Part shown: positions 1-7,494 of the stretch, piece after piece
Numbering within the stretch: the stretch's first letter is position 1
Layout: each line of letters begins with the position of its first letter
Assembly (NCBI RefSeq): GCF_030373225.1
Contig: NZ_JAUCZG010000037.1
Coordinates: forward strand, 1-37,293
Length of the DNA: 37,293 bases
Direction of reading: 5' to 3'
Source: Hydrogenophaga sp.
GTDB lineage: Bacteria > Pseudomonadota > Gammaproteobacteria > Burkholderiales > Burkholderiaceae_C
The notes under the pieces: generated by a model
The model's database searches: none
Seen by the model: only the letters and a program-made list of their open reading frames with translations
What the model was told of the DNA's origin: nothing
Position numbers and translations under genes: made by a program

Positions 1-43
1 GCATGTCGACATGCAAGTCGTGGGCCAGCTTGAACTTAATCAT
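1..43 (-). CDS. 5' end of an unknown divergent gene (partial)
   Basis: An ATG at position 43 opens a minus-strand frame that stays open to the window edge and reads MIKFKLAHDLHVDM. A weak AGGG lies about six bases upstream of it. The ATG is 21 bases from the guanine deaminase start, a plausible divergent arrangement. Only 14 residues are visible, so no family can be named, and the frame may be chance. Confidence 0.35.
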   Translation of the reverse strand, partial: MIKFKLAHDLHVDM

Positions 44-64
44 CGTTGCCCTAAGCTCTTGCCC

Positions 65-1345
65 ATGAAAGCCTACCGAGCGTCCATCCTGCGTTTTGCC
101 GACGACCAGTCTCCCGTGTTCGAGGCCGATGGCCTGCTGGTCGTGGGGCCGGACGCGAAAGGTCGGTCGGTCGTGCGCGCCGTGGGCGACCACGCCGCGC
201 TGATCGACCGTTTCCCCGGTGTGGCGGTGGAAGACCTGCGCGGCAGGATCATTGCGCCGGGATTCGTGGACATGCACATCCATTACCCGCAGACCGACGT
301 GATCGGCGCGCCCGCCGCCGGCCTGCTGCCCTGGCTGGAGAACTACACCTTTCCTCACGAATCGCGCTTTCACGATGCCGGGCACGCCGGCGAGGTGGCG
401 GGTTTCTTTTTTGACGAGCTGGCCCGCCATGGCGTGACCACCGCGCTGACCTTTGCCACCTCGCACCCGGCGTCGGTGAACGCGGCGTTTGAAGAAGCGC
501 AGCGCCGCGGCCTGCGCTTCATCACCGGCAAGGTGCTGCAGGACCGCCACAGCCCGGACGGTGTGCGCGACGACACCGGTCAGAGCCTGATCGACACCGA
601 GGCGCTGATCCAGCGCTGGCACGGCGTGGACCGCCTGGGCTACGCGATCACGCCGCGCTTCGCACCCACCAGCACGCCCGCGCAGTTGCGCGGCGCCGGC
701 GAACTGGCCGCGAAGTACCCCGATGTGTGGATCCAGTCGCATGTGGCGGAAAACCTCGATGAAGTGCGCTGGGCGGCCGAGCTGTTTCCACAGTCGCGCA
801 GCTACCTGGGCGTCTACGGCGACTTCGGCCTGCTGCGCGAGCGCGCGGTGTACGCGCACTGCATCCACCTCGACGCCGCCGACCGTGCCCTCATGGCGCA
901 GACCGGCGCGGTGGCCGCGGTGAGCCCGACCAGCAACCTGTTTCTGGGCAGCGGCTTCTTCGACTTTGCGGCGGCCGACGCCGCCGGCATGGGCCACGGC
1001 CTGGCCAGCGACGTGGGCGGCGGCACCAGCTTCTCACCGTTCCACACCATGCTCGCGGCCTACGTCGTGGGCCGCGAGGGCCAGAGCAAGGTGGGCCTGA
1101 GCCTCACACCGGGCCAGCTCTGGTGGCAGCACACGGCGGGTGCGGCGAAAGCCCTCGGTCTGGACGGTGTGGTGGGCAACCTGCAGCCCGGCAACGAGGC
1201 CGACTTCGTGGTGCTCGATCCAAAAGCCACGCCGCTGCTGGCGCGCAAGACCGCGCAGGCTGGCCATCTTGATGAGCTGCTGTTCGCACTCATCGTGCTG
1301 GGCGACGACCGGGTGATCGAACGCACGGTGATCGCCGGCCAGTAA
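65..1345 (+). CDS. guaD: Guanine deaminase
   Basis: Amidohydrolase-superfamily enzyme that hydrolyses guanine to xanthine and ammonia in purine salvage and catabolism; cytosolic and zinc-dependent. The 426-residue product carries the metal-binding PGFVDMHIHYPQ motif near residue 75, a later HVAEN with another metal-ligand His, and DVGGGTSFS near residue 320 with the conserved Asp. This combination is typical of bacterial GuaD. The ATG at 65 is chosen over an in-frame ATG at 11 because homologues start close to the MKAYRA region and the extra 18 residues look non-coding. No xanthine dehydrogenase gene is visible in the window, although one is a common neighbour. Downstream lies a hairpin repeat that probably ends transcription. 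Confidence 0.93.
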   Translation: MKAYRASILRFADDQSPVFEADGLLVVGPDAKGRSVVRAVGDHAALIDRFPGVAVEDLRGRIIAPGFVDMHIHYPQTDVIGAPAAGLLPWLENYTFPHESRFHDAGHAGEVAGFFFDELARHGVTTALTFATSHPASVNAAFEEAQRRGLRFITGKVLQDRHSPDGVRDDTGQSLIDTEALIQRWHGVDRLGYAITPRFAPTSTPAQLRGAGELAAKYPDVWIQSHVAENLDEVRWAAELFPQSRSYLGVYGDFGLLRERAVYAHCIHLDAADRALMAQTGAVAAVSPTSNLFLGSGFFDFAAADAAGMGHGLASDVGGGTSFSPFHTMLAAYVVGREGQSKVGLSLTPGQLWWQHTAGAAKALGLDGVVGNLQPGNEADFVVLDPKATPLLARKTAQAGHLDELLFALIVLGDDRVIERTVIAGQ

Positions 1346-1364
1346 AGCAACGCAAAACCCAAGA

Positions 1365-1467
1365 GGCATCAAGGGTCCGGCTGCGCCGGCCCCAGATGCC
1401 GTCCCCCCTCCCAGCGCCGAAGGCGCGCCAGAGAGGGGGGAAGCCGCGTCAGCGGCGCAGGGGGGAG
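1365..1467 (+). repeat. GC-rich intergenic hairpin repeat, copy A
   Basis: The element has nested inverted repeats: GGCATC (1365-1370) pairs with GATGCC (1395-1400) around an inner CCGGC/GCCGG stem; CCCCCCTC (1403-1410) pairs with GAGGGGGG (1433-1440) around GCGCC/GGCGC; and a terminal CCGC/GCGG follows. A closely matching copy lies in the opposite orientation at 12858-12947, and a looser relative at 5242-5314. It sits between the convergent stops of guaD and cydB and could act as a two-way terminator. Confidence 0.85.
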
Positions 1468-1475
1468 TGCCGAAC

Positions 1476-1499
1476 CCGCGTCAGCGGCGCAGGGGGGAG
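1476..1499 (+). repeat. 24-bp tandem duplication of the repeat end
   Basis: A perfect 24-base copy of the last part of the preceding element (1444-1467, containing GTCAGCGGCGCAGGGGGGAG) recurs after an 8-base gap. It lies directly before the cydB stop codon. This looks like a local duplication of the repeat end. Confidence 0.85.
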
Positions 1500-1502
1500 C
1501 TC

Positions 1503-2501
1503 TCAGTTATAGGTGAGGTCGCGGGCTTTGCCCCAAAAGACGCGGTATATGAAGATCGTGTACGCAATGATCACCGGCAGCGTGACGGCCACGCCGATGA
1601 AGATCACGGTGAGCGCCTCGGTGCCGATCGCCGCCTCCCACACCGTCATGCGGCCGATCACGATGTCGGGGTAGATGCTGTACGACAGTCCGAAGAAGGC
1701 CAGCACGAAGATCAGCACGGTGGACACGAACACCACCCAGCCGTAACCGGCCTTCACCGCCTCGGGGTGGGTGACCACCCAGCGGACCGCAAAGAATGCC
1801 ATGGCGCAACTCAGCGGCACCGGCATCAGCGCGAACACCTCGGGCACACCGAACCATTTCTCCACCACCGCCGGGTTCACCAGCGGCGTGGCGGCCGAGA
1901 TGGCCAGCAGGGCAGCGCCCATGGGCCAGAGCACGCGCCGCGCCCAGCGCACCGCGCGCAACTGCAGATCGCCATCGGTCTTCATGATCAGCCAGCCCGC
2001 GCCCAGCAGGATGTAGGCGGCCGGCAGCGTCACGGCGATGCCCAGGCTGAAAGCCAGGCCGAGCCAGCCTGGCTCGAAGCCGGTGATGTAGCTGCCCAGC
2101 ATCCAGCCCTGAGCGCTGCTGGCGAGCAGGGAACCGGCGAAGAAGGCCTTGTTCCAGAAGTCCTTGTATTGCAGCGGCGCCTTGACCCGGAAGTCGAACG
2201 CCACACCGCGCAGGATCAGGCCGATCAGCATCACGGCCACCGGGAGGTAGAGCGCGGTGAGCACCAGGCTGTGGGCAAACGGAAACGCCACCAGCAGCAC
2301 GCCCACGCCGAGCACCAGCCAGGTTTCGTTGGCGTCCCAGAACGGGCCGATGCTGGCGATCATGGTGTCCTTCTGGCTTTCACTGGCCAGCGGCAGCAGC
2401 AGACCGACACCCAGGTCGTAGCCGTCCAGCACCACATAGGCCAGCAGGGCCAGGCCCATCACGGCAAGGAAGATGAGGGGGAGGAGTTCAGCCCAGGTCA
2501 T
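1503..2501 (-). CDS. cydB: Cytochrome bd-type (CIO) quinol oxidase subunit II
   Basis: Membrane subunit II of a cytochrome bd-family terminal oxidase, which oxidises ubiquinol and reduces O2 to water without pumping protons. The 332-residue product begins MTWAELLPLIFLAVMGLA and has the GYDLGVG motif in its first helix, WDANETWLVLG, and about eight to nine hydrophobic segments. At 332 residues it is shorter than E. coli CydB (about 379) and closer to CioB of the cyanide-insensitive oxidases. It starts 25 bases after the cydA stop, so the two are one transcript. The ATG at 2501 is chosen because upstream in-frame sequence overlaps cydA and is not hydrophobic. No cydX-like small ORF follows; a repeat element occupies that space. 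Confidence 0.93.
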   Translation of the reverse strand: MTWAELLPLIFLAVMGLALLAYVVLDGYDLGVGLLLPLASESQKDTMIASIGPFWDANETWLVLGVGVLLVAFPFAHSLVLTALYLPVAVMLIGLILRGVAFDFRVKAPLQYKDFWNKAFFAGSLLASSAQGWMLGSYITGFEPGWLGLAFSLGIAVTLPAAYILLGAGWLIMKTDGDLQLRAVRWARRVLWPMGAALLAISAATPLVNPAVVEKWFGVPEVFALMPVPLSCAMAFFAVRWVVTHPEAVKAGYGWVVFVSTVLIFVLAFFGLSYSIYPDIVIGRMTVWEAAIGTEALTVIFIGVAVTLPVIIAYTIFIYRVFWGKARDLTYN

Positions 2502-2526
2502 GAATCGTGCTTCCGTTTTGATTCGG

Positions 2527-3894
2527 TCAAACGCCAGCCTTGCCCAGCGCGGCGCTGTTGCCCCGCACAGGGGCATGTTTGAACGGGTTCTCCGCCATGT
2601 ACTTGAGCACGCCGATGTAGGTGACCAGCAGCAGGCCATAGACGATCAGGTAGGCCGTGAGGGTGAGCGCGATCATGGGGGGCGCGATGTCGGTGGCGAT
2701 CTCGCTGGTGCGCAGCAGCCCGTAGACCATGAAGGGCTGACGACCGATCTCGGTGACGTACCAGCCCGAGAGCGTGGCCACCCAGCCCGAGAACGTCATG
2801 CCCGCGAGCACCCACAGCAGCGGCTTGGGCAGGCGAACCTTGCCGTCGACCATCTGGCGGCGCTTGCGCCACAGCTGCCAGGCAGCGAACCACGCCACTG
2901 CCAGCATCAGGGTGCCCATGCCGACCATCACGCGGAAGGCCCAGAACACGGGTGCCACCGGCGGGTGCGCTCCCTTGAAGTCGTTGATGCCCTGGATCTC
3001 TGCGTCGAGGTCGTGCGCCAGGATCAGGCTGGCGAGCTTGGGAATCTGGATGGCGAAGTGGGTCTTGCCCGCCTCTTCGTCCGGAATGCCGAACAGCGTG
3101 AGCGGCGCGCCCTTCTGGGTGTCCCAGATGCCCTCCATGGCCGCGACCTTGGCGGGCTGGTGTTCCAGCGTGTTCAGGCCGTGCAGGTCACCGGCGACGA
3201 ACTGGATCGGGATCACCAGCGCTGCGGCCACCAGCGCCGTGCGCATGGCCTTGTGGGTGCCGGCGGTGGCGCTGCCCTTGATGAGTTGCCAGGCGCACAG
3301 GCCGGCGATCAGGAACGACGCGGTGAGGGCCGAGGCCAGCAGCTTGTGGGCCAGACGGTAGGGAAACGAAGGGTTGAACACCACGGCCATCCAGTCGGTG
3401 GCGAAGAACTGGCCGTTGACGATCTCGTAACCGGCGGGGGTCTGCAGCCACGAATTCAGGCTCAGGATCCAGAACGCCGACATGGTCGTGCCCAGCGCCA
3501 CCAGGAAGGTGGCGGCGAGGTGGACGCGCTCCGACACCCGCCCGCGGCCGAACAGCATGATGCCGAGGAAGCTGGCCTCCAGGAAGAACGCGGTCAGCAC
3601 CTCATAGCCCAGCAGGGGGCCCGAGATGTTGCCGGTCTTCTCCATGAAGCCCGGCCAGTTGGTGCCGAACTGGAAGCTCATCACGATGCCCGAGACCACG
3701 CCGAGTGCGAAGGTCAGCGCGAACACCTTGGTCCAGAAGTAGTACGCCTCTTCCCACGCCGGGTCGCGTGTCTTGATGAAGCGCAGCCGGAAGAACAGCA
3801 GGAACCAGCACATCGCGATCGTGATGGTCGGGAACAGGATGTGAAAACTGATGTTGGCGGCGAACTGGATGCGGGACAGGATCAGGGCGTCCAT
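2527..3894 (-). CDS. cydA: Cytochrome bd-type (CIO) quinol oxidase subunit I
   Basis: Haem-bearing subunit I of a bd-family quinol oxidase in the inner membrane. The 455-residue product begins MDALILSRIQFAANISFHILFP, with the conserved N-terminal haem-ligand His; GVVSGIVMSFQFGTNW and the quinol-site EIGRQPF are also present. It lacks the long Q-loop of E. coli CydA (522 residues), so it belongs to the short-loop class that includes CioA. It follows the GbsR-type regulator by 39 bases and precedes cydB by 25, forming a three-gene operon. Cyanide resistance is a property of some family members and is not shown by the sequence. The assignment to subunit I is firm; the CIO subtype is inferred from length and loop. 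Confidence 0.94.
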   Translation of the reverse strand: MDALILSRIQFAANISFHILFPTITIAMCWFLLFFRLRFIKTRDPAWEEAYYFWTKVFALTFALGVVSGIVMSFQFGTNWPGFMEKTGNISGPLLGYEVLTAFFLEASFLGIMLFGRGRVSERVHLAATFLVALGTTMSAFWILSLNSWLQTPAGYEIVNGQFFATDWMAVVFNPSFPYRLAHKLLASALTASFLIAGLCAWQLIKGSATAGTHKAMRTALVAAALVIPIQFVAGDLHGLNTLEHQPAKVAAMEGIWDTQKGAPLTLFGIPDEEAGKTHFAIQIPKLASLILAHDLDAEIQGINDFKGAHPPVAPVFWAFRVMVGMGTLMLAVAWFAAWQLWRKRRQMVDGKVRLPKPLLWVLAGMTFSGWVATLSGWYVTEIGRQPFMVYGLLRTSEIATDIAPPMIALTLTAYLIVYGLLLVTYIGVLKYMAENPFKHAPVRGNSAALGKAGV

Positions 3895-3933
3895 GGCGGG
3901 TCTTTGGTGCGGGTGGATCGATCGGTGGGTGGC

Positions 3934-4536
3934 TCAGGCGGCGTGGTCGAGCGGGTCTTTCGGGGGCGTCTTGCGCGCCGGCGACTTGCCAGTGAGGCGG
4001 TCCTTGAACTCGAGCACCCGGGTCACGGTGGTTCCCATGCCCATGAGCTGCATGGCGGTCTCGGGCGCCAGTTTCTGCACGTCGTCGAACCAGGTCATGA
4101 GGCGGTCGATCAGGTCGTGCATCTCGCGCATGCGGGCCTGCGCATGGCGCTCGGCGTCGGTCGTGGGGGTGTCGAGCAGGGCGGTGCGCAACATCGAGAG
4201 CGTGGGCTCCACCTCGCGGCGGCGGCGCTCTTCGGCCAGCACGCGGAAGATCTCCCACACGTCGGCCGGGGCTTCGAAGTACTCGCGCCGGTCGCCCGGC
4301 TGGTGGCGCAGGCGCACCAGACGCCAGGCCTGCAGTTCCTTGAGGCCCATGCTCACGTTCGAGCGCGAGAACTCCAGCGTCTCGGCGATGTCGTCGGCGT
4401 TGAGCGCCTGGGGCGAGATGTAGAGCAGGGCGTAGATCTGGCCGACGGTGCGGTTGATGCCCCATTTGCTGCCCATTTCCCCGAAGTGGGCAACGAACTC
4501 GCGGTTGAGGGGTGGGAGGTGGTCTTGCAGTGGCAT
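3934..4536 (-). CDS. GbsR/MarR-family transcriptional regulator
   Basis: 200-residue winged-helix regulator. The N-terminal half has the MarR-like fold signature: GINRTVGQIYALLYISPQAL, then a recognition-helix region around LEFSRSNVSMGLKELQ and a wing with RREYF. The C-terminal half is helical and probably dimerises. This architecture fits the GbsR group (COG1510), known in Gram-positive bacteria for glycine-betaine genes and often found beside cydAB in betaproteobacteria. It is first in the operon with cydA and cydB, and a perfect palindrome lies 30 bases upstream of its start. I infer an autoregulated repressor of the oxidase operon; the ligand is unknown. Confidence 0.88.
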   Translation of the reverse strand: MPLQDHLPPLNREFVAHFGEMGSKWGINRTVGQIYALLYISPQALNADDIAETLEFSRSNVSMGLKELQAWRLVRLRHQPGDRREYFEAPADVWEIFRVLAEERRRREVEPTLSMLRTALLDTPTTDAERHAQARMREMHDLIDRLMTWFDDVQKLAPETAMQLMGMGTTVTRVLEFKDRLTGKSPARKTPPKDPLDHAA

Positions 4537-4566
4537 GGGCGTGACTGTACCGGCGACGGCTTGAGT

Positions 4567-4584
4567 TTTCAGTAATTACTGAAA
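4567..4584. promoter_or_regulatory. Perfect 18-bp palindrome, likely GbsR-type operator
   Basis: TTTCAGTAATTACTGAAA is a perfect inverted repeat with no spacer. It is strikingly AT-rich for this DNA and lies between the divergent gbsR-like gene and dcd, 30 bases upstream of the regulator's ATG. The size and symmetry suit a dimeric MarR-type repressor. The role as operator is inferred from position. Confidence 0.7.
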
Positions 4585-4646
4585 TGCCGGAAAGTACATG
4601 GGGTCATCCCGGTGCGCCGGTCCGTCGGGGCCGGAGCCTGAATCCC

Positions 4647-4652
4647 TACAAT
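4647..4652 (+). promoter_or_regulatory. -10 element of the dcd promoter
   Basis: TACAAT matches the sigma-70 -10 consensus at five of six bases. It ends eight bases before the dcd ATG, so transcription would begin at or within a few bases of the start codon, implying a leaderless or nearly leaderless mRNA. No convincing -35 or Shine-Dalgarno sequence is visible. Confidence 0.5.
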
Positions 4653-4660
4653 CGCGCACC

Positions 4661-5233
4661 ATGAGCATCAAAAGCGACAAATGGATCCGCCGCATGGCCG
4701 AAGAACACGGCCTGATTTCACCCTTCGAGCCCGGCCAGGTGCGCTCGGTGGACGGCAAGAAGGTCATCAGCTATGGCACCAGCAGCTACGGCTACGACAT
4801 CCGCTGCGCACCCGAATTCAAGGTGTTCACCAACATCCACAGCACGGTGGTGGACCCGAAGAACTTCGACGAGAACAGCTTTGTCGACATCAACAAGGAT
4901 GTCTGCGTGATTCCGCCGAACAGCTTCGCGCTGGCGCGCACCATGGAGTACTTCCGCATCCCGCGCAACGTGCTCACCATCTGCCTGGGCAAAAGCACCT
5001 ACGCGCGCTGCGGCATCATCGTCAACGTGACGCCCTTCGAGCCCGAATGGGAAGGCTACGTGACGCTCGAGTTCAGCAACACCACGCCGCTGCCGGCCAA
5101 GATCTACGCCGGTGAGGGTTGTGCCCAGGTGTTGTTCTTCGAGAGCGACAAGGACGACGTCTGCGAGGTCAGCTACAAGGACCGTGGCGGCAAGTACCAG
5201 GGACAGACCGGGGTGACCCTTCCCAAGGCTTAG
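4661..5233 (+). CDS. dcd: dCTP deaminase
   Basis: Homotrimeric cytosolic enzyme that deaminates dCTP to dUTP, supplying dUMP for thymidylate synthesis. The 190-residue product has the usual family length. It contains the nucleotide-binding SSYGYDIR near residue 46, the [10 protein letters not shown] segment around residue 110, the catalytic-loop region [19 protein letters not shown] with the conserved Glu, and a [15 protein letters not shown] tail. The ATG at 4661 matches the conserved N-terminus [19 protein letters not shown]; an in-frame ATG at 4598 would add 21 unrelated residues. The gene is monocistronic, with a repeat-type hairpin following its stop. Confidence 0.96.
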   Translation: MSIKSDKWIRRMAEEHGLISPFEPGQVRSVDGKKVISYGTSSYGYDIRCAPEFKVFTNIHSTVVDPKNFDENSFVDINKDVCVIPPNSFALARTMEYFRIPRNVLTICLGKSTYARCGIIVNVTPFEPEWEGYVTLEFSNTTPLPAKIYAGEGCAQVLFFESDKDDVCEVSYKDRGGKYQGQTGVTLPKA

Positions 5234-5241
5234 GCAAGAGT

Positions 5242-5314
5242 CCCCCCGCCGCGCTTCGCGCGACCTCCTCAGGGGGCAACACCTGCGGTCCGGCAAAGCC
5301 GGTTCCGCGGTGTT
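5242..5314 (+). repeat. Hairpin repeat, related copy, probable dcd terminator
   Basis: CCCCCC (5242-5247) faces GGGGG (5272-5276). A very stable nested stem then runs from AACACC (5278) to GGTGTT (5314), enclosing GCGG/CCGC and CCGGC-AAA-GCCGG. The order of parts resembles the copies at 1365-1467 and 12858-12947, with lower identity. There is no T-tract, so any termination role is inferred. Confidence 0.65.
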
Positions 5315-5341
5315 CTGGACTGTCGTTCCACCGCCGGTAGC

Positions 5342-5355
5342 TTGACTTGCATCAA
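5342..5355 (+). promoter_or_regulatory. FNR/Anr-type binding site upstream of the desaturase
   Basis: TTGACTTGCATCAA matches the FNR/Anr consensus TTGAT-N4-ATCAA at nine of ten defined bases. Its centre is about 41.5 bases from a start point (about 5390) predicted from a TAGCAT -10 element at 5378-5383. That is the classic class II activator spacing and would put transcription initiation two bases before the ATG. Confidence 0.55.
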
Positions 5356-5391
5356 AGCCTTGTGGGGAGTGGACCGATAGCATCGGTCGCC

Positions 5392-6495
5392 ATGTCCAGC
5401 AGTCCTGTCTTTCCCGCTTTCCCCGACCCCATCCCCGCCAGTCAACCCCTGCCGCACCGCAAGGTGATCCGCAGCTGGCTCGCCCCCATCGTCGAACGCC
5501 GCACCGCGCGCGCCATCGCCTTGCTGGTGCTCGACTGGGCGGTGTTTGCCGCGCTCATGGTGGGCACGGTGCTGCTGTCGGCCTGGTGGGCCAAGCTGCT
5601 GTGTGGCCTGGCGGCCGGCTTCATGATCGGGCGCCTCTTCATCATCGGCCACGATGCCTGCCACCAGAGCTACACGCCGCACCGCGGACTCAACCGCGCG
5701 CTCGGGCGCCTCGCCATGCTGCCTTCGCTCACGCCGTACAGCCTGTGGGAAGTGGGGCACAACGTGGTGCACCACGGCTACACCAACCTCAAGGGGGTGG
5801 ACTTCGTCTGGGCACCCCTGACCCGCGCGGAGTTCGATGCGCTGGGTCCCGGGCAGCGCCGGCTCGAGCGGCTCTACCGCAGCGGCTGGGGACCCGCGGC
5901 CTACTACCTGATCGAGATGTGGTGGAAGCGCATGTTCTTTCCACGCAAGACCTACCTGGGCACGCGGCGCGCCGAATTTGTCCGGGACGGTGTGATCGTG
6001 ATCGCCACCGCCGCGGTGTGGATCGGCTCCCTGGTGGCTGCGGCCCTGGCCACCGGCCAGTCCGTCGCCTTGCTCGTGGGCCTGGGCTTTGTGGTGCCCT
6101 TCCTGTTCTGGAACGCCATGATCGGCTTCGTGGTCTACGTGCACCACACGCACACCGCCGTGCAGTGGCACGACGACAAGGCCGCCTGGGCGCGCGCCGC
6201 GCCCTTTGTGTCAACGACCGTGCACCTGACCTTCCCGATGCGCGTCGGTGCGCTGCTGCACCACATCATGGAGCACACCGCGCACCACGTGGACATGAGC
6301 ATCCCGCTCTACAAGCTCGAAGGCGCGCAGCAGTTGCTGGAAACCACCTTGCCCGGCCGCATCACCGTGCAGCGGTTCTCGTGGCGCTGGTATTTCGACA
6401 CCGCGCGTCGCTGCAAGCTCTACGACTTCGAGCGCCGCTGCTGGACCGACTTCAAGGGACGCCAGACCAGCCCCCGCCACACGGCCATCGCCTGA
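5392..6495 (+). CDS. Membrane fatty acid desaturase
   Basis: 367-residue di-iron membrane desaturase of the FADS superfamily, expected to introduce double bonds into acyl chains using O2. The three histidine boxes are present: HDACHQ at 87-92, HNVVHH at 123-128 and HTAHH at 295-299. Hydrophobic segments lie at about 42-65, 68-86 and 200-250, as in the family. The ATG at 5392 is chosen because the predicted -10 at 5378-5383 lies downstream of the alternative ATG at 5347. The substrate is not decided by the sequence; phospholipid acyl chains or acyl-CoA are the usual ones. An FNR-type site upstream suggests oxygen control. It is followed 58 bases later by the zinc peptidase gene and may be monocistronic. 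Confidence 0.9.
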   Translation: MSSSPVFPAFPDPIPASQPLPHRKVIRSWLAPIVERRTARAIALLVLDWAVFAALMVGTVLLSAWWAKLLCGLAAGFMIGRLFIIGHDACHQSYTPHRGLNRALGRLAMLPSLTPYSLWEVGHNVVHHGYTNLKGVDFVWAPLTRAEFDALGPGQRRLERLYRSGWGPAAYYLIEMWWKRMFFPRKTYLGTRRAEFVRDGVIVIATAAVWIGSLVAAALATGQSVALLVGLGFVVPFLFWNAMIGFVVYVHHTHTAVQWHDDKAAWARAAPFVSTTVHLTFPMRVGALLHHIMEHTAHHVDMSIPLYKLEGAQQLLETTLPGRITVQRFSWRWYFDTARRCKLYDFERRCWTDFKGRQTSPRHTAIA

Positions 6496-6553
6496 GCGCC
6501 GGCGGCCCGGATAATGGGCCGCGCAGCGACTCCCGCTGCGCAGGAGACGCAGC

Positions 6554-7432
6554 ATGAAATGGGAAAACAACCGGGCGTCCGACCAGGTCGAGGACCGACG
6601 CTCGAGCCCTGGGCGGGGCCTCGGCGGTGGCGGCGGACGCAAGCTCGGGCTGGGGACCATCGCGGTGGCGCTGGTGGCCGGCTGGATCTTCGGCATCAAT
6701 CCCATGACCATCCTGGGCGCGCTCAGCGGTGGCGACCTGGCGCCGGCTGCCCAGGTGGAAAGCCGCCAGGGCCCGGCCCAGGCCCCGACCGACGACATGG
6801 GCCGTTTCGTGGCCTCGGTGCTCGGTGGCACCGAAGACGTGTGGGGCCCCATGTTCCAGCAGGCCGGATCGACCTACCAGAAGCCGCGCCTGGTGCTGTT
6901 TCGCGGCGCCACGCCCACGGCCTGTGGCACCGGTGAATCGGCGATGGGACCGTTTTACTGCCCTGGCGACCAGAAGGTCTACATCGACCTGGGCTTTTAC
7001 GACACCCTTCGCACCCAGCTGGGCGCGCCGGGCGACTTCGCGCAGGCCTATGTGATCGCCCACGAGGTGGGCCACCACGTGCAGAACCTGCTCGGCATCA
7101 CCGGCAAGATGGACGAAATGCGCGGCCGGGTCAGCCAGCGCGAGTTCAACGCCATGTCGGTGCGTGTCGAGTTGCAGGCCGACTGTTTTGCCGGCATCTG
7201 GGCGCACCACAACCAGAAGACCGGCAACATCCTGGAGCCGGGCGACGTGGAAGAGGCGCTGAACGCGGCCGCCGCCATCGGCGACGACGCCCTGCAGCGC
7301 AAGAGCCAGGGCCAGGTGGTGCCCGACAGCTTCACCCACGGCACCAGCGAGCAGCGCCAACGCTGGTTCAACAGCGGTTTGAAGACAGGCAGTGTCCAAG
7401 CCTGTGACACCTTCAAGACGGCAGCACTCTGA
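6554..7432 (+). CDS. Membrane-anchored neutral zinc metallopeptidase (YpfJ family)
   Basis: 292-residue protein of the YpfJ/KPN_02809 zinc metallopeptidase family. A Gly/Arg-rich N-terminus is followed by one hydrophobic anchor at about residues 33-55. The catalytic HEVGH lies at 170-174, and [11 protein letters not shown] about 40 residues later carries the third-ligand region (E-x-x-A-D). Four Cys outside the active site could form disulphides. The strong AGGAG at 6542-6546 sets the ATG at 6554. The catalytic domain is probably periplasmic. The physiological substrate is unknown for the family, and the neighbours give no clear clue. Confidence 0.88.
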   Translation: MKWENNRASDQVEDRRSSPGRGLGGGGGRKLGLGTIAVALVAGWIFGINPMTILGALSGGDLAPAAQVESRQGPAQAPTDDMGRFVASVLGGTEDVWGPMFQQAGSTYQKPRLVLFRGATPTACGTGESAMGPFYCPGDQKVYIDLGFYDTLRTQLGAPGDFAQAYVIAHEVGHHVQNLLGITGKMDEMRGRVSQREFNAMSVRVELQADCFAGIWAHHNQKTGNILEPGDVEEALNAAAAIGDDALQRKSQGQVVPDSFTHGTSEQRQRWFNSGLKTGSVQACDTFKTAAL

Positions 7433-7449
7433 GTGACGATCCGGCCGAG

Positions 7450-7479
7450 TTGGGCGAAAAACGGTCAAAGTGCGACAAT
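7450..7479 (+). promoter_or_regulatory. Possible promoter of the DEAD-box helicase gene
   Basis: TTGGGC (7450-7455) and GACAAT (7474-7479) are separated by 18 bases, giving a start point near 7486, just ahead of the helicase ATG at 7495. The match to sigma-70 elements is moderate. Confidence 0.4.
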
Positions 7480-7494
7480 AACGGGCTAACTTTG

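Noticed and set aside
2473..4575. A 700-codon plus-strand frame across cydA, cydB and the GbsR gene
   Set aside because: It is antisense to three well-supported genes, and its translation is His/Arg/Glu-rich with no recognisable motif.
7450..7494. TTG start of the helicase frame at 7450
   Set aside because: It overlaps the proposed -35 element, has no Shine-Dalgarno, and the extra residues precede the conserved Q-motif region without resemblance to the family.
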